Source: UBA6019 sp035535055 | GTDB taxonomy: Bacteria; Chloroflexota; Dormibacteria; Dormibacterales; Dormibacteraceae | Length of the DNA stretch: 21,774 nt | Direction: 5' to 3' | Assembly: GCA_035535055.1 (NCBI GenBank) | Contig: DATLQT010000052.1 | Span: 1 to 21,774 of the forward strand | Shown here: positions 1 to 7,259 of the stretch, piece by piece | Layout of the letters: each line of letters opens with the position of its first letter | Position numbering within the stretch: position 1 is the first letter of the stretch | Translations under genes and position numbers: made by a program | Notes under the pieces: generated by a model | The model's input: only the letters and a program-made list of their open reading frames with translations | What the model was told of the DNA's origin: nothing | Databases searched by the model: none

Positions 1-65
1 TTGACGAGCGCGCCCGACTCCAAATGGTTGAGAACGATGAGGCGTCGCTGCTCAGACGTAGTCAA
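1..65 (-). CDS. IS transposase, N-terminal fragment (runs off window)
   Basis: Only the first 21 codons lie in the window; the rest is beyond the left edge. They read LTTSEQRRLIVLNHLESGAL followed by V. This resembles the opening of the helix-turn-helix domain of ISNCY/IS1202-type transposases, which usually continues into 'sxxEAAxLLGLSxRQxxRL'. The start is taken as TTG at 65 because GGAGGT (80 to 75 on the minus strand) sits 9 nt upstream. An in-frame ATG at 86 is a poorer alternative with no Shine-Dalgarno site. Two imperfect direct repeats lie just upstream, as expected at the end of an insertion sequence. Family assignment comes from pattern memory on a very short stretch and is tentative. 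Confidence 0.5.
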   Translation of the reverse strand, partial: MTTSEQRRLIVLNHLESGALV

Positions 66-86
66 GGTGATCCGACCTCCATTCAT

Positions 87-134
87 GGGGTGACGGAATC
101 ACAGAACTGCTGGGGGGTGACGTTTTCTCAGAAC
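87..134. repeat. Tandem 21-bp imperfect repeats, probable IS terminus
   Basis: Two copies of a 21-bp motif (87-107 and 114-134, period 27) both begin GGGGTGACG and end CAGAAC. They match at 17 of 21 positions. Read from the outside inward on the minus strand the motif is GTTCTG...CGTCACCCC, a style I associate with the terminal repeats of ISNCY/IS1202-like elements. Its position between a transposase start and a neighbouring gene fits an IS end with two transposase-binding sites. The outer copy contains the stop codon of the DUF2079 gene. Confidence 0.5.
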
Positions 135-1396
135 GCCCACACCACGTAGTCGGCACCGTTGACGCCCTGGTAGCCGATCGAATAGATGAACCAGCGCTCC
201 GCCAGCTGGGCAGTGAGGCCATCCTGGGACGCGACGCTGGCGCCGGGCGGGATGGTGCGGAGGGTGCCGGAGAAGGCGGCATAGCGGGGCTCGGAAAGAA
301 AGAGACTGGGGTCGAAATGGATCGAGAAGGGTAGATCGCCGAAGAGGAACGAGAAGGCGAAGCTGCTGACCAGCACGGCGCCGATCAGGCCCGCCTGCAA
401 GCGCGCCGGGAAGCGGGAGATGGCGAGGATCGCCGAGCCGAGGATGAGGGCGATCAGCGGTGCCGAGTACTGGGTGGCGAAGGAATATTCGGGGGCGTAG
501 CTGGAGAGCAGGAGGTAGCCGAGAGTCGGCGCCGGCAGCAGCAGTGCCCAGCGCGAGAAGAGGGGCAGGAAGAGCACCGGCCCGAATAAGCCGGCGACGA
601 ACTCCGCCTTCTTCGCCTGCAGGAGCAGGCCGACCACCCGGCCCGGATGGGTGAGCACCGTCATCAGGATCTGTAACGGCGTCCGGCCCAGCACCGGGTA
701 CCGGTCGGCAAGGTACGGATAGGCGGCCCCCGACGCGAAGTGCGGGATCACCAGGTCGATCAGAACCACGAAGCACGCCAGCCCCCCGACCATCACCGCC
801 GACCCCAAAAGCAGCCTCCGCTTTCCCAGCGCCGCGTAGGCGCCGAACCCGAAGGCGACCAGGCCCATCTCCTCTTTGACCAGCAGGGCGAAGAAGAGGC
901 TGGCCAGGAACCAGCGCAGCCGGCCCGCCTCCAGGAAATAGAGCGCAAGCCCGAGCGGCAGCACCGAGAAGGCGAGTTCGTGGAAGTCGAAGAGGTTTAT
1001 GTAGGCGACCGGCAGGAAGAGGAAGTAGGCCGCGACCCACGCCAATCGCGGAAAGCCGGCCTCCAGCCTCAGCCGTGCCAGCAGATAGACGGGGACCGCG
1101 CCAAGGGCGAGGAAGATGGTCTGGACGACGAGCAGCGTCTCCGGGTGCGGATAGGCGAGGTAGAAGGGGAAGAGGAGCCAGAAGATCGGCGAGAAGTGGT
1201 CGCCGAAGTAGGAGTGCGGGCCGGGGTTGGCCTGGCTGATGGTCGATTCGAACGGCCGGCCCTGGATCGTGTTCCAGAAGATCTGGTCGAAAAGGCCGAG
1301 GTCGAAGGCGAATGAATGGAAGGTGCGGTGGCGGAGGATCGAGAGCACGAGGTAGGTGACCAGGTAGAGGGCGACCAGCCCGACGGCGAGGGCCAC
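128..1396 (-). CDS. DUF2079 polytopic membrane protein, C-terminus probably truncated
   Basis: This is a multi-pass membrane protein of the DUF2079 family. The family is poorly characterised and resembles GT-C-type enzymes that use polyprenyl-linked sugars. Family hallmarks are the N-terminal helix, HRTFHSFAFDLGLFDQ, GDHFSPIFWLLFPFYLA, and a periplasmic tail with ASVASQDGLTAQLAERW. A GTG at 1396 is chosen as start because it directly precedes the first membrane helix. A longer in-frame GTG at 1522 would overlap rfbB by 73 bp and adds only low-complexity residues; neither has a good ribosome site. The protein stops abruptly at ADYVVWAF, where relatives usually continue, and its TGA lies inside the outer IS repeat. 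It follows rfbB in the same direction, suggesting a surface-glycan role, which is inference. Confidence 0.75.
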   Translation of the reverse strand: MALAVGLVALYLVTYLVLSILRHRTFHSFAFDLGLFDQIFWNTIQGRPFESTISQANPGPHSYFGDHFSPIFWLLFPFYLAYPHPETLLVVQTIFLALGAVPVYLLARLRLEAGFPRLAWVAAYFLFLPVAYINLFDFHELAFSVLPLGLALYFLEAGRLRWFLASLFFALLVKEEMGLVAFGFGAYAALGKRRLLLGSAVMVGGLACFVVLIDLVIPHFASGAAYPYLADRYPVLGRTPLQILMTVLTHPGRVVGLLLQAKKAEFVAGLFGPVLFLPLFSRWALLLPAPTLGYLLLSSYAPEYSFATQYSAPLIALILGSAILAISRFPARLQAGLIGAVLVSSFAFSFLFGDLPFSIHFDPSLFLSEPRYAAFSGTLRTIPPGASVASQDGLTAQLAERWFIYSIGYQGVNGADYVVWAF

Positions 1397-1449
1397 CTCT
1401 CGGCGTTGCGGGGCGATTCTTGCCAGCCGGCCTGAGGCGACCGCGGCGC

Positions 1450-2478
1450 CTACTCTGCGGCCCTGGAAACGTAGTTCCGCCGGTAGAACTCCCAGTACTC
1501 GCCGTTGCGCAGCGGCCGCCACCAGTCGGGGTTGTCGCGGTACCAGCGCACGGTGCCCTCCATGCCCTCGGTGAATCCGATCTGGGCCGACCAGCCCAGC
1601 TCCTCCCGCGCCTTGTCGACGTCGAGCGCGTAACGGTAGTCGTGACCGGCCCGGTCCTGGACGCGCTCGACAGCGTTCTCGTCGAGCCCCAGCAGATCGA
1701 CGACGGTGGCCGCCACCTGGTTGCCGCTGGTCTCGACGCCGGTGCCGAGGTTGTAGGCCTCGCCCGGCCGGCCGCGGTGGAGGGCGCTGTCGATGCCCCG
1801 GCAGTGGTCATCGACGTGGAGGTAGTCCCGCAGGGCGCTGCCGTCCCCGTAGAGAGGCAGCTTCATCCCCTCGAGACCGTTGGTGATGAAGAGCGGGATG
1901 ATCTTCTCCGGGAACTGGTAGGGGCCGTAGTTGTTGCTTCCCCTGGTGACGACCAGGGGCAGGTCGAAGCTCTCGACGTATGACCGCGCCAGCAGCTCAC
2001 CGCCCGCCTTGCTGGCGCTGTACGGGCTCCGCGGGCGAAAGGCGTCCCCCTCGCGGGAGCGGCCCTCGGGCACGTCGCCGTAGACCTCGTCGGTCGAAAC
2101 GAGAAGGAATACCTCGTGGCCGTGCTTGCGGGCCGCTTCGGCAAGGACCCCGGTGCCGAGAACGTCGGTGAGGACGAAGGCGAAGGGATCGAGCAGGCTT
2201 CGATCGACATGGGTCTCGGCGGCGAAGTTGACGATCGCGTCCACCCGGCCGGCCAGGTGGTCCACCATCTCGCCGTCGCAGATATCGCCGCGGACGAAGC
2301 TGTAGCCGGGGCTGCCCTCGTGCTCAGCCAGGTTGGCAGGGTTGCCGGCGTAGGTGAGCTTGTCGAGCACGATCAGCTCCACCTCGGGCCGGGTCCGCCG
2401 TAGCAGCCGGACGAAGTTGGAGCCGATGAACCCGGCGGCGCCCGCGATCAGCAGCCGGCGTAGCTGGCGGTCCTTCAC
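1450..2478 (-). CDS. rfbB: dTDP-glucose 4,6-dehydratase
   Basis: Extended short-chain dehydrogenase that converts dTDP-glucose to dTDP-4-keto-6-deoxyglucose using bound NAD+, in the cytoplasm. The 342-residue length is normal. The Rossmann motif G13-A-A-G16-F-I-G19, the catalytic STDEVYG segment (T129, D130, E131), and Y153-S-A-S-K157 are all present. RGSNNYGPYQFPEK and GDGSALRDYLHVDDH are typical of RmlB rather than of UDP-glucose epimerases. The GTG start overlaps the stop of the upstream epimerase gene as GTGA, so translational coupling is likely. It is the third gene of the rfbA-rfbC-rfbB run. No dTDP-4-dehydrorhamnose reductase (rfbD) is in the window. Confidence 0.95.
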   Translation of the reverse strand: MKDRQLRRLLIAGAAGFIGSNFVRLLRRTRPEVELIVLDKLTYAGNPANLAEHEGSPGYSFVRGDICDGEMVDHLAGRVDAIVNFAAETHVDRSLLDPFAFVLTDVLGTGVLAEAARKHGHEVFLLVSTDEVYGDVPEGRSREGDAFRPRSPYSASKAGGELLARSYVESFDLPLVVTRGSNNYGPYQFPEKIIPLFITNGLEGMKLPLYGDGSALRDYLHVDDHCRGIDSALHRGRPGEAYNLGTGVETSGNQVAATVVDLLGLDENAVERVQDRAGHDYRYALDVDKAREELGWSAQIGFTEGMEGTVRWYRDNPDWWRPLRNGEYWEFYRRNYVSRAAE

Positions 2479-2936
2479 GTGATCGGCGGGAACCGGGTCC
2501 AGTCGTAGCCGATCGAGGGGTCGTCATGGGCGATCCGCCCTTCGTCGTCGGGGTCGTAGACGATCGAGGTGACGTAGAGCAGGTGGCTCAGTTCCAGGGC
2601 GCGGCAGCCGTGGGCGACGCCCGGCGGGATCTTCAGGCAGCGTGCGAACCGGTCGCCCAAGAAGAACTCCATCAGCTGGCCCTTGGTCGGCGAGTCCTGG
2701 CGGAGGTCGTAAAGGGCCACCTTGAGGCTGCCAATCGCGTACCACCAGTCGGTCTGCCGGCGGTGGTGGTGCCAGCCCTTGGCGGTGCCCGCGTACATCA
2801 GGGAGTGACTCCACTGGCCGAAGTGATCGAAGAAGGGGTCGCTCTCGCGGATGACCTCTCGAAAGAACCCGCGCTCGTCCGCGTGCGTCACCAGCTCTTT
2901 GAGCTCGACGCCCTCGATGATCGCCGTGGTCGCCAT
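2475..2936 (-). CDS. rfbC: dTDP-4-dehydrorhamnose 3,5-epimerase family protein
   Basis: A 153-residue cupin of the RmlC family, expected to epimerise dTDP-4-keto-6-deoxyglucose at C3 and/or C5. Family landmarks are DERGFFREV (20-28), the active-site segment KGWHHHRRQ with H56 in the place of the catalytic His of RGLHYQ, IPPGVAHG, and the end VYDPDDEG...DDPSIGYDW. It is shorter than classical RmlC (about 180 residues), and the active-site segment is WHHHRRQTDWW rather than LHYQ. That marks a divergent subgroup, so the exact epimer made (L-rhamnose versus another 6-deoxyhexose) is uncertain. GGAGG lies 12 nt before the ATG, overlapping the rfbA stop; the 3' end overlaps rfbB. Confidence 0.85.
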   Translation of the reverse strand: MATTAIIEGVELKELVTHADERGFFREVIRESDPFFDHFGQWSHSLMYAGTAKGWHHHRRQTDWWYAIGSLKVALYDLRQDSPTKGQLMEFFLGDRFARCLKIPPGVAHGCRALELSHLLYVTSIVYDPDDEGRIAHDDPSIGYDWTRFPPIT

Positions 2937-2953
2937 CTCGAGCCTGTTCCTCC

Positions 2954-3697
2954 TCAGTCCCTGTTCGCACCGTGCGCGCGGACGTGGTCGTTGACCTCGT
3001 AGTAGGCCTCGATCGACTCGCCCGCGTCACCCCAGAAACCCTCGATCACGTCGTACTCCATCCTGCCCCGCCCGACGTAGTGATTGTTGACGTCGGTGAT
3101 CTCAAGCTCTCCTCGGCCTGACGGCTTGAGGGTCGGGATCACCTCGAAAACGTCGGCTGGGTAGAAGTAGATGCCGGTTACCCCGTAGGGGCTCGGCGGG
3201 TCGGCGGGCTTCTCGATGATCTTCACCACCCTCCCCCCCGCATCCAGCTCGGGAACACCGAGGTGGGTCAAATGGGAGGGGTCCTCCACCCGGCTCAGCA
3301 GGATGCGGGCGCCGTCCTCCTGCTTCGCGAACGCCTCGACCGAGGGACGGAGCGAGCGCTCGACGACGTTGTCGGCGAGCATCACGACGATCGGGCCGCC
3401 GCCGCCGAACCGCTCCGCCAGGCCGAGCGCCTCGGCGATGCCCCCGGGCCGCTCCTGGTACGCGTAAAGGAGCCTGTCGATGCCGTACTCATGGCCGTTT
3501 CCGAGCAGGCGCAAAAACTCGCCGGCATGGGTTCCACCGGTGACGAGCATGATCTCCATCACCCCCGCCTTGACCAGCGCCTCGATCGCGTAGGTGATCA
3601 TCGGCCGGTCGTAGATCGGCAGCAGGTGCTTGTTGGTGATCCGGGTGAGCGGATGCAGTCGGCTGCCGGTACCGCCGGCCAAGATCACGCCCTTCAA
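2954..3697 (-). CDS. rfbA: Glucose-1-phosphate thymidylyltransferase
   Basis: Sugar nucleotidyltransferase of about 247 residues that makes dTDP-glucose from glucose-1-phosphate and dTTP, first step of the operon. The nucleotide-binding signature LKGVILAGGTGSRLHPLTR starts the protein, followed by NKHLLPIYDRPMI, VMLADNV (metal-binding Asp of the LxGDN position, here ADN) and IIEKPADPPSPYGVTGIYFY. The start is set at TTG (3697), giving MKGVILAGG. The frame stays open further upstream, to about 4006, but that stretch is arginine/proline-rich and runs antisense through the dinB start, so it is not believed. The Shine-Dalgarno is weak. It is divergent from dinB; the 128-bp gap (3698-3825) must hold both promoters. 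Confidence 0.9.
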   Translation of the reverse strand: MKGVILAGGTGSRLHPLTRITNKHLLPIYDRPMITYAIEALVKAGVMEIMLVTGGTHAGEFLRLLGNGHEYGIDRLLYAYQERPGGIAEALGLAERFGGGGPIVVMLADNVVERSLRPSVEAFAKQEDGARILLSRVEDPSHLTHLGVPELDAGGRVVKIIEKPADPPSPYGVTGIYFYPADVFEVIPTLKPSGRGELEITDVNNHYVGRGRMEYDVIEGFWGDAGESIEAYYEVNDHVRAHGANRD

Positions 3698-3825
3698 CTC
3701 GCTGCGAATTCTCGCAGAAGGCCCTGGAGCTGGTCCCCTCCGGCGCCGTTCGGGCGCTGAGAGCCCTCCGATCTTGGAGCGGCCGTGCGTTGAGGCACCA
3801 GATGCTGTGGCACACTGCGGCCGTA

Positions 3826-4908
3826 ATGCCGGTCCAGTGGGCGAGGGCGATCCTCCACGTCGACCTCGACGCCTTCTACACCTCGGTCCACCAGCGCGAC
3901 GACGAGTCGCTGCGCGGCAGGCCGGTCGCGGTCGCCGGCTCCTCCCGGCGTTCGGTGGTGATGGGCGCCTCCTACGAGGCGAGGGCCTTCGGCGTCCACT
4001 CGGCACAGCCGCTGCACGAGGCGCTGGCAGCCTGCCCCGAGCTGGTGGTGCTGAAGCCGAACGCCGCCGCCTACCGGGAGGCGAGCCGAGCCATCCACGC
4101 CATCCTCCGGCGCTTCGCCGCCCCCGAGAAGATCGAGGGCGTCGCGCTCGACGAGGCCTACATCGACGTCACCGCCCGGACCCGCCATGGCACCACGACG
4201 CCGGAGGACATCGGCCGCCAGGTCAAGTTCATGATCCGCAACGAGGTGCGGCTGACGGCCAGCGTCGGGGTCGCCGTCGGCAAGGTGGTCGCCAAGGTCG
4301 CCTCCGGCTCCCGCAAGCCTGACGGCCTGGTCGTGGTCCCGCCCGACACCGAGGCCGACTTCATGGCCGCGATGCCGGTCGGAGTCCTCCAGGGTGTCGG
4401 GCCGAAGACCGAGGAGCGCCTGCGGATGATGGGCGTCCGCCGGGTGGGCGACCTTGCCGCCTACGACACCCAGCGGCTGGTCCAGGCGCTCGGCTCCGGT
4501 GCTGCCGTGCTACAGAAGCTGGCCCAGGGCAAGGACCGGGCGCCGGTCGACGGCTCCAAGCCCCTCAAGACGATCAGCGCCGAGGTCACCTTCGAGCACG
4601 ATGTCACCGACCGGGAGCGGATCGAGGAGGCGGTGAAGGAGCTGACCGCCAGGCTCAGCGAACGTCTGCGCGAACAGGGCGTCAAGGCGAAGACGGTCTA
4701 CGTCAAGGTGAAGCTTCCGGACTTCCGCCTGATGAGCCGCCAGGTGAGCCGGACGAGCGCGACCGACGACGCCGACGTGATCTTCCGGGCCGCCCGGAGC
4801 GCGCTCGAGAAGTCTCACCTGGAGTCACGGCCGGTGCGGCTGGTCGGGGTTGGGCTGTCGGGCCTCGAGCACCCGCACCCCGAGCTTCAGATGTCGCTCT
4901 TCGACTAG
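3826..4908 (+). CDS. dinB: DNA polymerase IV (Y-family translesion polymerase)
   Basis: Error-prone Y-family polymerase of 360 residues that copies past damaged bases. HVDLDAFY (11-18) contains catalytic D13 and the steric-gate Y18. GVALDEAYID carries the second metal-binding pair D109/E110. The helix-hairpin-helix GVLQGVGPKTEERLRMMG and a complete little-finger domain follow. The extreme C-terminus QMSLFD is a beta-clamp binding motif, tying it to the replisome. The ATG at 3826 is used because it places VDLDAFY at the usual distance from the N-terminus; an in-frame ATG at 3790 would add 12 residues. SVHQRD replaces the common SVEQRD. The last 206 bp are overlapped antisense by the exonuclease gene. 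Confidence 0.95.
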   Translation: MPVQWARAILHVDLDAFYTSVHQRDDESLRGRPVAVAGSSRRSVVMGASYEARAFGVHSAQPLHEALAACPELVVLKPNAAAYREASRAIHAILRRFAAPEKIEGVALDEAYIDVTARTRHGTTTPEDIGRQVKFMIRNEVRLTASVGVAVGKVVAKVASGSRKPDGLVVVPPDTEADFMAAMPVGVLQGVGPKTEERLRMMGVRRVGDLAAYDTQRLVQALGSGAAVLQKLAQGKDRAPVDGSKPLKTISAEVTFEHDVTDRERIEEAVKELTARLSERLREQGVKAKTVYVKVKLPDFRLMSRQVSRTSATDDADVIFRAARSALEKSHLESRPVRLVGVGLSGLEHPHPELQMSLFD

Positions 4909-5650
4909 CCCGCTTCGGCGTCGTCGCCACCGCGCCGCCCGCCTCCATCGCCGAGCGATCGATCTGCGGGCGTGGCGGCAGGGCGCTGACCAGGTCGGCG
5001 ACGGTGCGCCAGCCGAAGCGGTCGATGCCCCGCCCGACCAACGCCCGGAACACTGCCGCGGTCGCCTGGGCGTCACCGAGGGCCGCGTGGACGGGCTCGA
5101 TCTCGATCTCGAGAGCCTCCACGAGCCGGGCCAGGCCGGGCGTCTGGCCGGGCGGCAGCTCGAGGACCAGCCGGCCGAGGGCGGTCGTGTCCACGACCGG
5201 GTGCTCGAGGGGCCGCGACAGCCCGCGGCCGAGGATCCAGGTGTCGAAGGCGTCATGGCTGTGCTCGACGAGCACCGCGCCGCGGGCGAAGTGGAGGAAG
5301 CCGCGGCGGGCGTCGCCGTACTGGGGCGCGTCCACCAGCATCTCGCGCTCAATCAGGTGGCGGCGCTTGGCGTAGGGGTTGATCGGCGCCCGGGAGTGGA
5401 CGAGGGTGTCGAAGAGCCCCAGCGAGCCGCTGAGCCGGAACCGCTCAGCGCCGATCTCGAGAACCAGGAAGGGCCGGTTGCCCGTGGTCTCGATGTCGAC
5501 CGCGACGTACTCCGCCTCAGCCAGCGGCGTATCCGGCCGGACCGGGGCGAATTCGCCCTCAGCCTCTTCGAGCTCCCAGACCACCAGCTCGGTCGCGCCC
5601 CGCGGCTTGAGCTTCAGCGGCCGCCCGGGTCGGTCCTCCACGGGGTTCAT
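4703..5650 (-). CDS. DnaQ-like DEDDh 3'-5' exonuclease with basic disordered tail
   Basis: Predicted 3'-5' exonuclease of the DnaQ/epsilon superfamily. Exo I is VAVDIETTG (about 49-57), Exo II is HSHDAFDTWIL, and Exo III is HAALGDAQAT with the His/Asp of the DEDDh class. The catalytic fold ends near residue 240. The remaining 65-70 residues are almost entirely Arg, Ser, Gly, Ala and Pro and are encoded antisense to the end of dinB. The tail may therefore be read-through past a lost stop rather than a selected domain. The short region before Exo I is not recognised. The gene is divergent from trpS with only 19 bp between start codons. The role could be repair or RNA/DNA trimming; the sequence does not decide. 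Confidence 0.8.
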   Translation of the reverse strand: MNPVEDRPGRPLKLKPRGATELVVWELEEAEGEFAPVRPDTPLAEAEYVAVDIETTGNRPFLVLEIGAERFRLSGSLGLFDTLVHSRAPINPYAKRRHLIEREMLVDAPQYGDARRGFLHFARGAVLVEHSHDAFDTWILGRGLSRPLEHPVVDTTALGRLVLELPPGQTPGLARLVEALEIEIEPVHAALGDAQATAAVFRALVGRGIDRFGWRTVADLVSALPPRPQIDRSAMEAGGAVATTPKRASRRATSEARGAGARGPTAQPRPAAPAVTPGETSRARSGRPGRSRRRRRSRSSGSPGGSSGGSPEASP

Positions 5651-5669
5651 CGTAAGATCAAAGGCCCTT

Positions 5670-6647
5670 ATGCCCCCCCGTCAACGGATCCTGAGCGGCA
5701 TGCGACCGACCGGCCGCTTTCACCTCGGCAACTACTTCGGGGCCGCCAGGAACTGGGTCGAGCTGCAGGATTCCTACGACTGCTATTACATGGTGGCCGA
5801 CTACCACGGCCTCATCAGCCAGCCCCACGGCGACGAGTTCCGGCGCGACCTCATCGACCTCGCGGCGGACATGATCTCCGTCGGCGTCCGCCCGGAGTCG
5901 ATCTACCTCCAGTCCTCGGTGCCCGAGGTGACCGAGCTCTTCCTGCTCCTCACCATGGTCACGCCCTACGGCTGGGTGCAGCGGGTGCCCACCTTCAAGG
6001 AGATGGCCCGCCAGCAGCCCGACAACGTGAACATGGGTCTTTTCAGCTACCCGGTCCTGCAGGCGGCCGACATCATGCTCGTGAAGGGCGACGCGGTGCC
6101 CGTGGGCCAGGACCAGGACGCTCACATCGAGATGGCCCGGGAGACGGCCCGCCGTTTCAACCGCCTCTACGGCAAGGTCTTCCCCGAGCCGGCGACGCTG
6201 AGGACCGAGACGCCGAAGATCCTCGGCACCGACGGCAAGTCCAAGATGTCGAAGTCGCTCGGCAACATTGTCGGCGTCACCGCCGAGCCGGAGGTGATCC
6301 GCAAGCAGGTGCTGTCGATGGTCACCGACACCAAGAGGGTCTACAAGTCGCAGCCCGGACATCCGCGGACGTGCAACGTGGACGCCCTCTTCAAAGTCTT
6401 CTTCCCCGACGATTGGCAGATGTACTGGGACCTCTGCCGGAGGGCGGAGATCGGCTGCCACGAGAAGAAGAAGATCCTCGCCGAGAAGATCGTCGAGACG
6501 TTCGCACCCTTTCGGGAGCGGCGGGCCGAGCTCTCCGACGAGGCGGTCACCGGCTTCCTCGCCACCGGCTCGGAGCGGGCGCGGGAGGCGGCTAGGGCGA
6601 CCGTGGCCGAAGCGAGGGCGGCGGTCGGCCTGCTTCGCGCCCTGTGA
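5670..6647 (+). CDS. trpS: Tryptophanyl-tRNA synthetase
   Basis: Class I aminoacyl-tRNA synthetase that charges tRNA-Trp, 325 residues, the usual bacterial size. RILSGMRPTGRFHLGNYFGA (6-25) contains the HIGH-equivalent HLGN. The KMSKS loop is at 192-196 in GKSKMSKSLGN. The QDQDAHIEMARETARRFN segment is typical of bacterial TrpRS. The ATG at 5670 is chosen because it places RILSGMRPTG at the family's N-terminus; the frame is open upstream but antisense to the exonuclease. AAGG lies 6 nt upstream. No attenuator or T-box leader is possible in the 19-bp gap to the divergent gene, so the promoter must lie inside the exonuclease gene. Confidence 0.96.
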   Translation: MPPRQRILSGMRPTGRFHLGNYFGAARNWVELQDSYDCYYMVADYHGLISQPHGDEFRRDLIDLAADMISVGVRPESIYLQSSVPEVTELFLLLTMVTPYGWVQRVPTFKEMARQQPDNVNMGLFSYPVLQAADIMLVKGDAVPVGQDQDAHIEMARETARRFNRLYGKVFPEPATLRTETPKILGTDGKSKMSKSLGNIVGVTAEPEVIRKQVLSMVTDTKRVYKSQPGHPRTCNVDALFKVFFPDDWQMYWDLCRRAEIGCHEKKKILAEKIVETFAPFRERRAELSDEAVTGFLATGSERAREAARATVAEARAAVGLLRAL

Positions 6648-6655
6648 TATTTTTT
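6615..6655 (+). terminator. Possible intrinsic terminator at trpS end
   Basis: AGGGCG (6615-6620) can pair with CGCCCT (6638-6643) inside the last codons of trpS, and the stop codon is followed by a run of six T (6650-6655). The stem is short and the loop long (17 nt), so this is a modest candidate separating trpS from the Rieske operon. Confidence 0.35.
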
Positions 6656-6673
6656 CGACTGGCTTCGTAAGGC

Positions 6674-6682
6674 AGGAGGAGG
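6674..6682 (+). promoter_or_regulatory. Strong ribosome binding site poorly placed for the petC ATG
   Basis: AGGAGGAGG ends 41 nt before the first ATG of the Rieske gene but 8 nt before an in-frame ATC (6691). It is the best Shine-Dalgarno in this leader and argues for an upstream, non-canonical start. Confidence 0.5.
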
Positions 6683-6723
6683 CGCCAGGAATCAGCAGCG
6701 ACCACGTCACCGAAGTTCCTCGG

Positions 6724-7242
6724 ATGGGGGCGAACCCCAACGTTTCCCGTCGCACCTTCCTCACCTGGTACATGGCGGGCCTGATGACGGCCACCCTGGT
6801 GGCCGGGCTGGCGCCGATCCTGGTCTACATCTGGCCGCCGGCGCCGGCGGGCGAGAAGCTGGGTGACGTCACCGTCACCCCCGACGCGCCGCTCAGCACG
6901 CTCCAAAATGGCGACGCGATCAGCTTCAAGGCGCCCCAGAACTCGGGGTTCATCGAACTCGACGGCGGCGGCGCGAACTCCCCCGGAGGCCGGACCTACG
7001 GCGGTTTCGCCGTGATGTCCGGCGGGCTGATCCGCTTTTTCGCCATCACCTGCAGCCACCTCGGCTGCTCGGTCGCCTTCAACGCGAGCGCCAAGCGGTT
7101 CGAATGCCCCTGTCACGGCTCCCGCTTCAACCTGCAGGGCCAGGTCATCCACGGGCCGGCCCTCTTCCCCCTCTCCCACCTCCACGTGACCGAGAGCGGC
7201 AACGATCTCAAGGTCTACGGGTTCACGGACCAGCCGGCTTAG
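6724..7242 (+). CDS. petC: Rieske [2Fe-2S] protein of bc-type quinol oxidase complex
   Basis: Iron-sulfur subunit that takes the first electron from quinol in a cytochrome bc/b6f-type complex, with the cluster on the outer side of the membrane. SRRTFLT followed by a hydrophobic helix (about 16-37) is a Tat-type signal anchor. Cluster ligands are in CSHLGC and CPCHGS. An ATG at 6724 is given as start, but the frame stays open and protein-like upstream (ISSDHVTEVPR before the Met). The only strong Shine-Dalgarno, AGGAGGAGG at 6674-6682, is 8 nt before an ATC codon at 6691, so the true start may be there. It is first of three co-directional genes; the next begins 17 bp later. Confidence 0.93.
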   Translation: MGANPNVSRRTFLTWYMAGLMTATLVAGLAPILVYIWPPAPAGEKLGDVTVTPDAPLSTLQNGDAISFKAPQNSGFIELDGGGANSPGGRTYGGFAVMSGGLIRFFAITCSHLGCSVAFNASAKRFECPCHGSRFNLQGQVIHGPALFPLSHLHVTESGNDLKVYGFTDQPA

Positions 7243-7259
7243 GCAGGAAAGGCAGATAG

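Noticed and set aside
99..1811. Long minus-strand frame of 570 codons
   Set aside because: Arg/Pro/Ala-rich out-of-phase reading of rfbB and the DUF2079 gene; no domain motifs, while the other frame has clear ones.
3698..4006. N-terminal extension of the thymidylyltransferase
   Set aside because: Arg/Pro-rich low-complexity reading antisense to the start of dinB; the family begins at LKGVILAGG.
4850..6595. Plus-strand frame of 581 codons across the exonuclease and trpS
   Set aside because: Shadow frame; both overlapped genes have intact catalytic motifs in other frames.
5658..6794. Minus-strand frame opposite trpS and petC
   Set aside because: His/Leu/Arg/Asp-rich shadow of trpS with no family resemblance.
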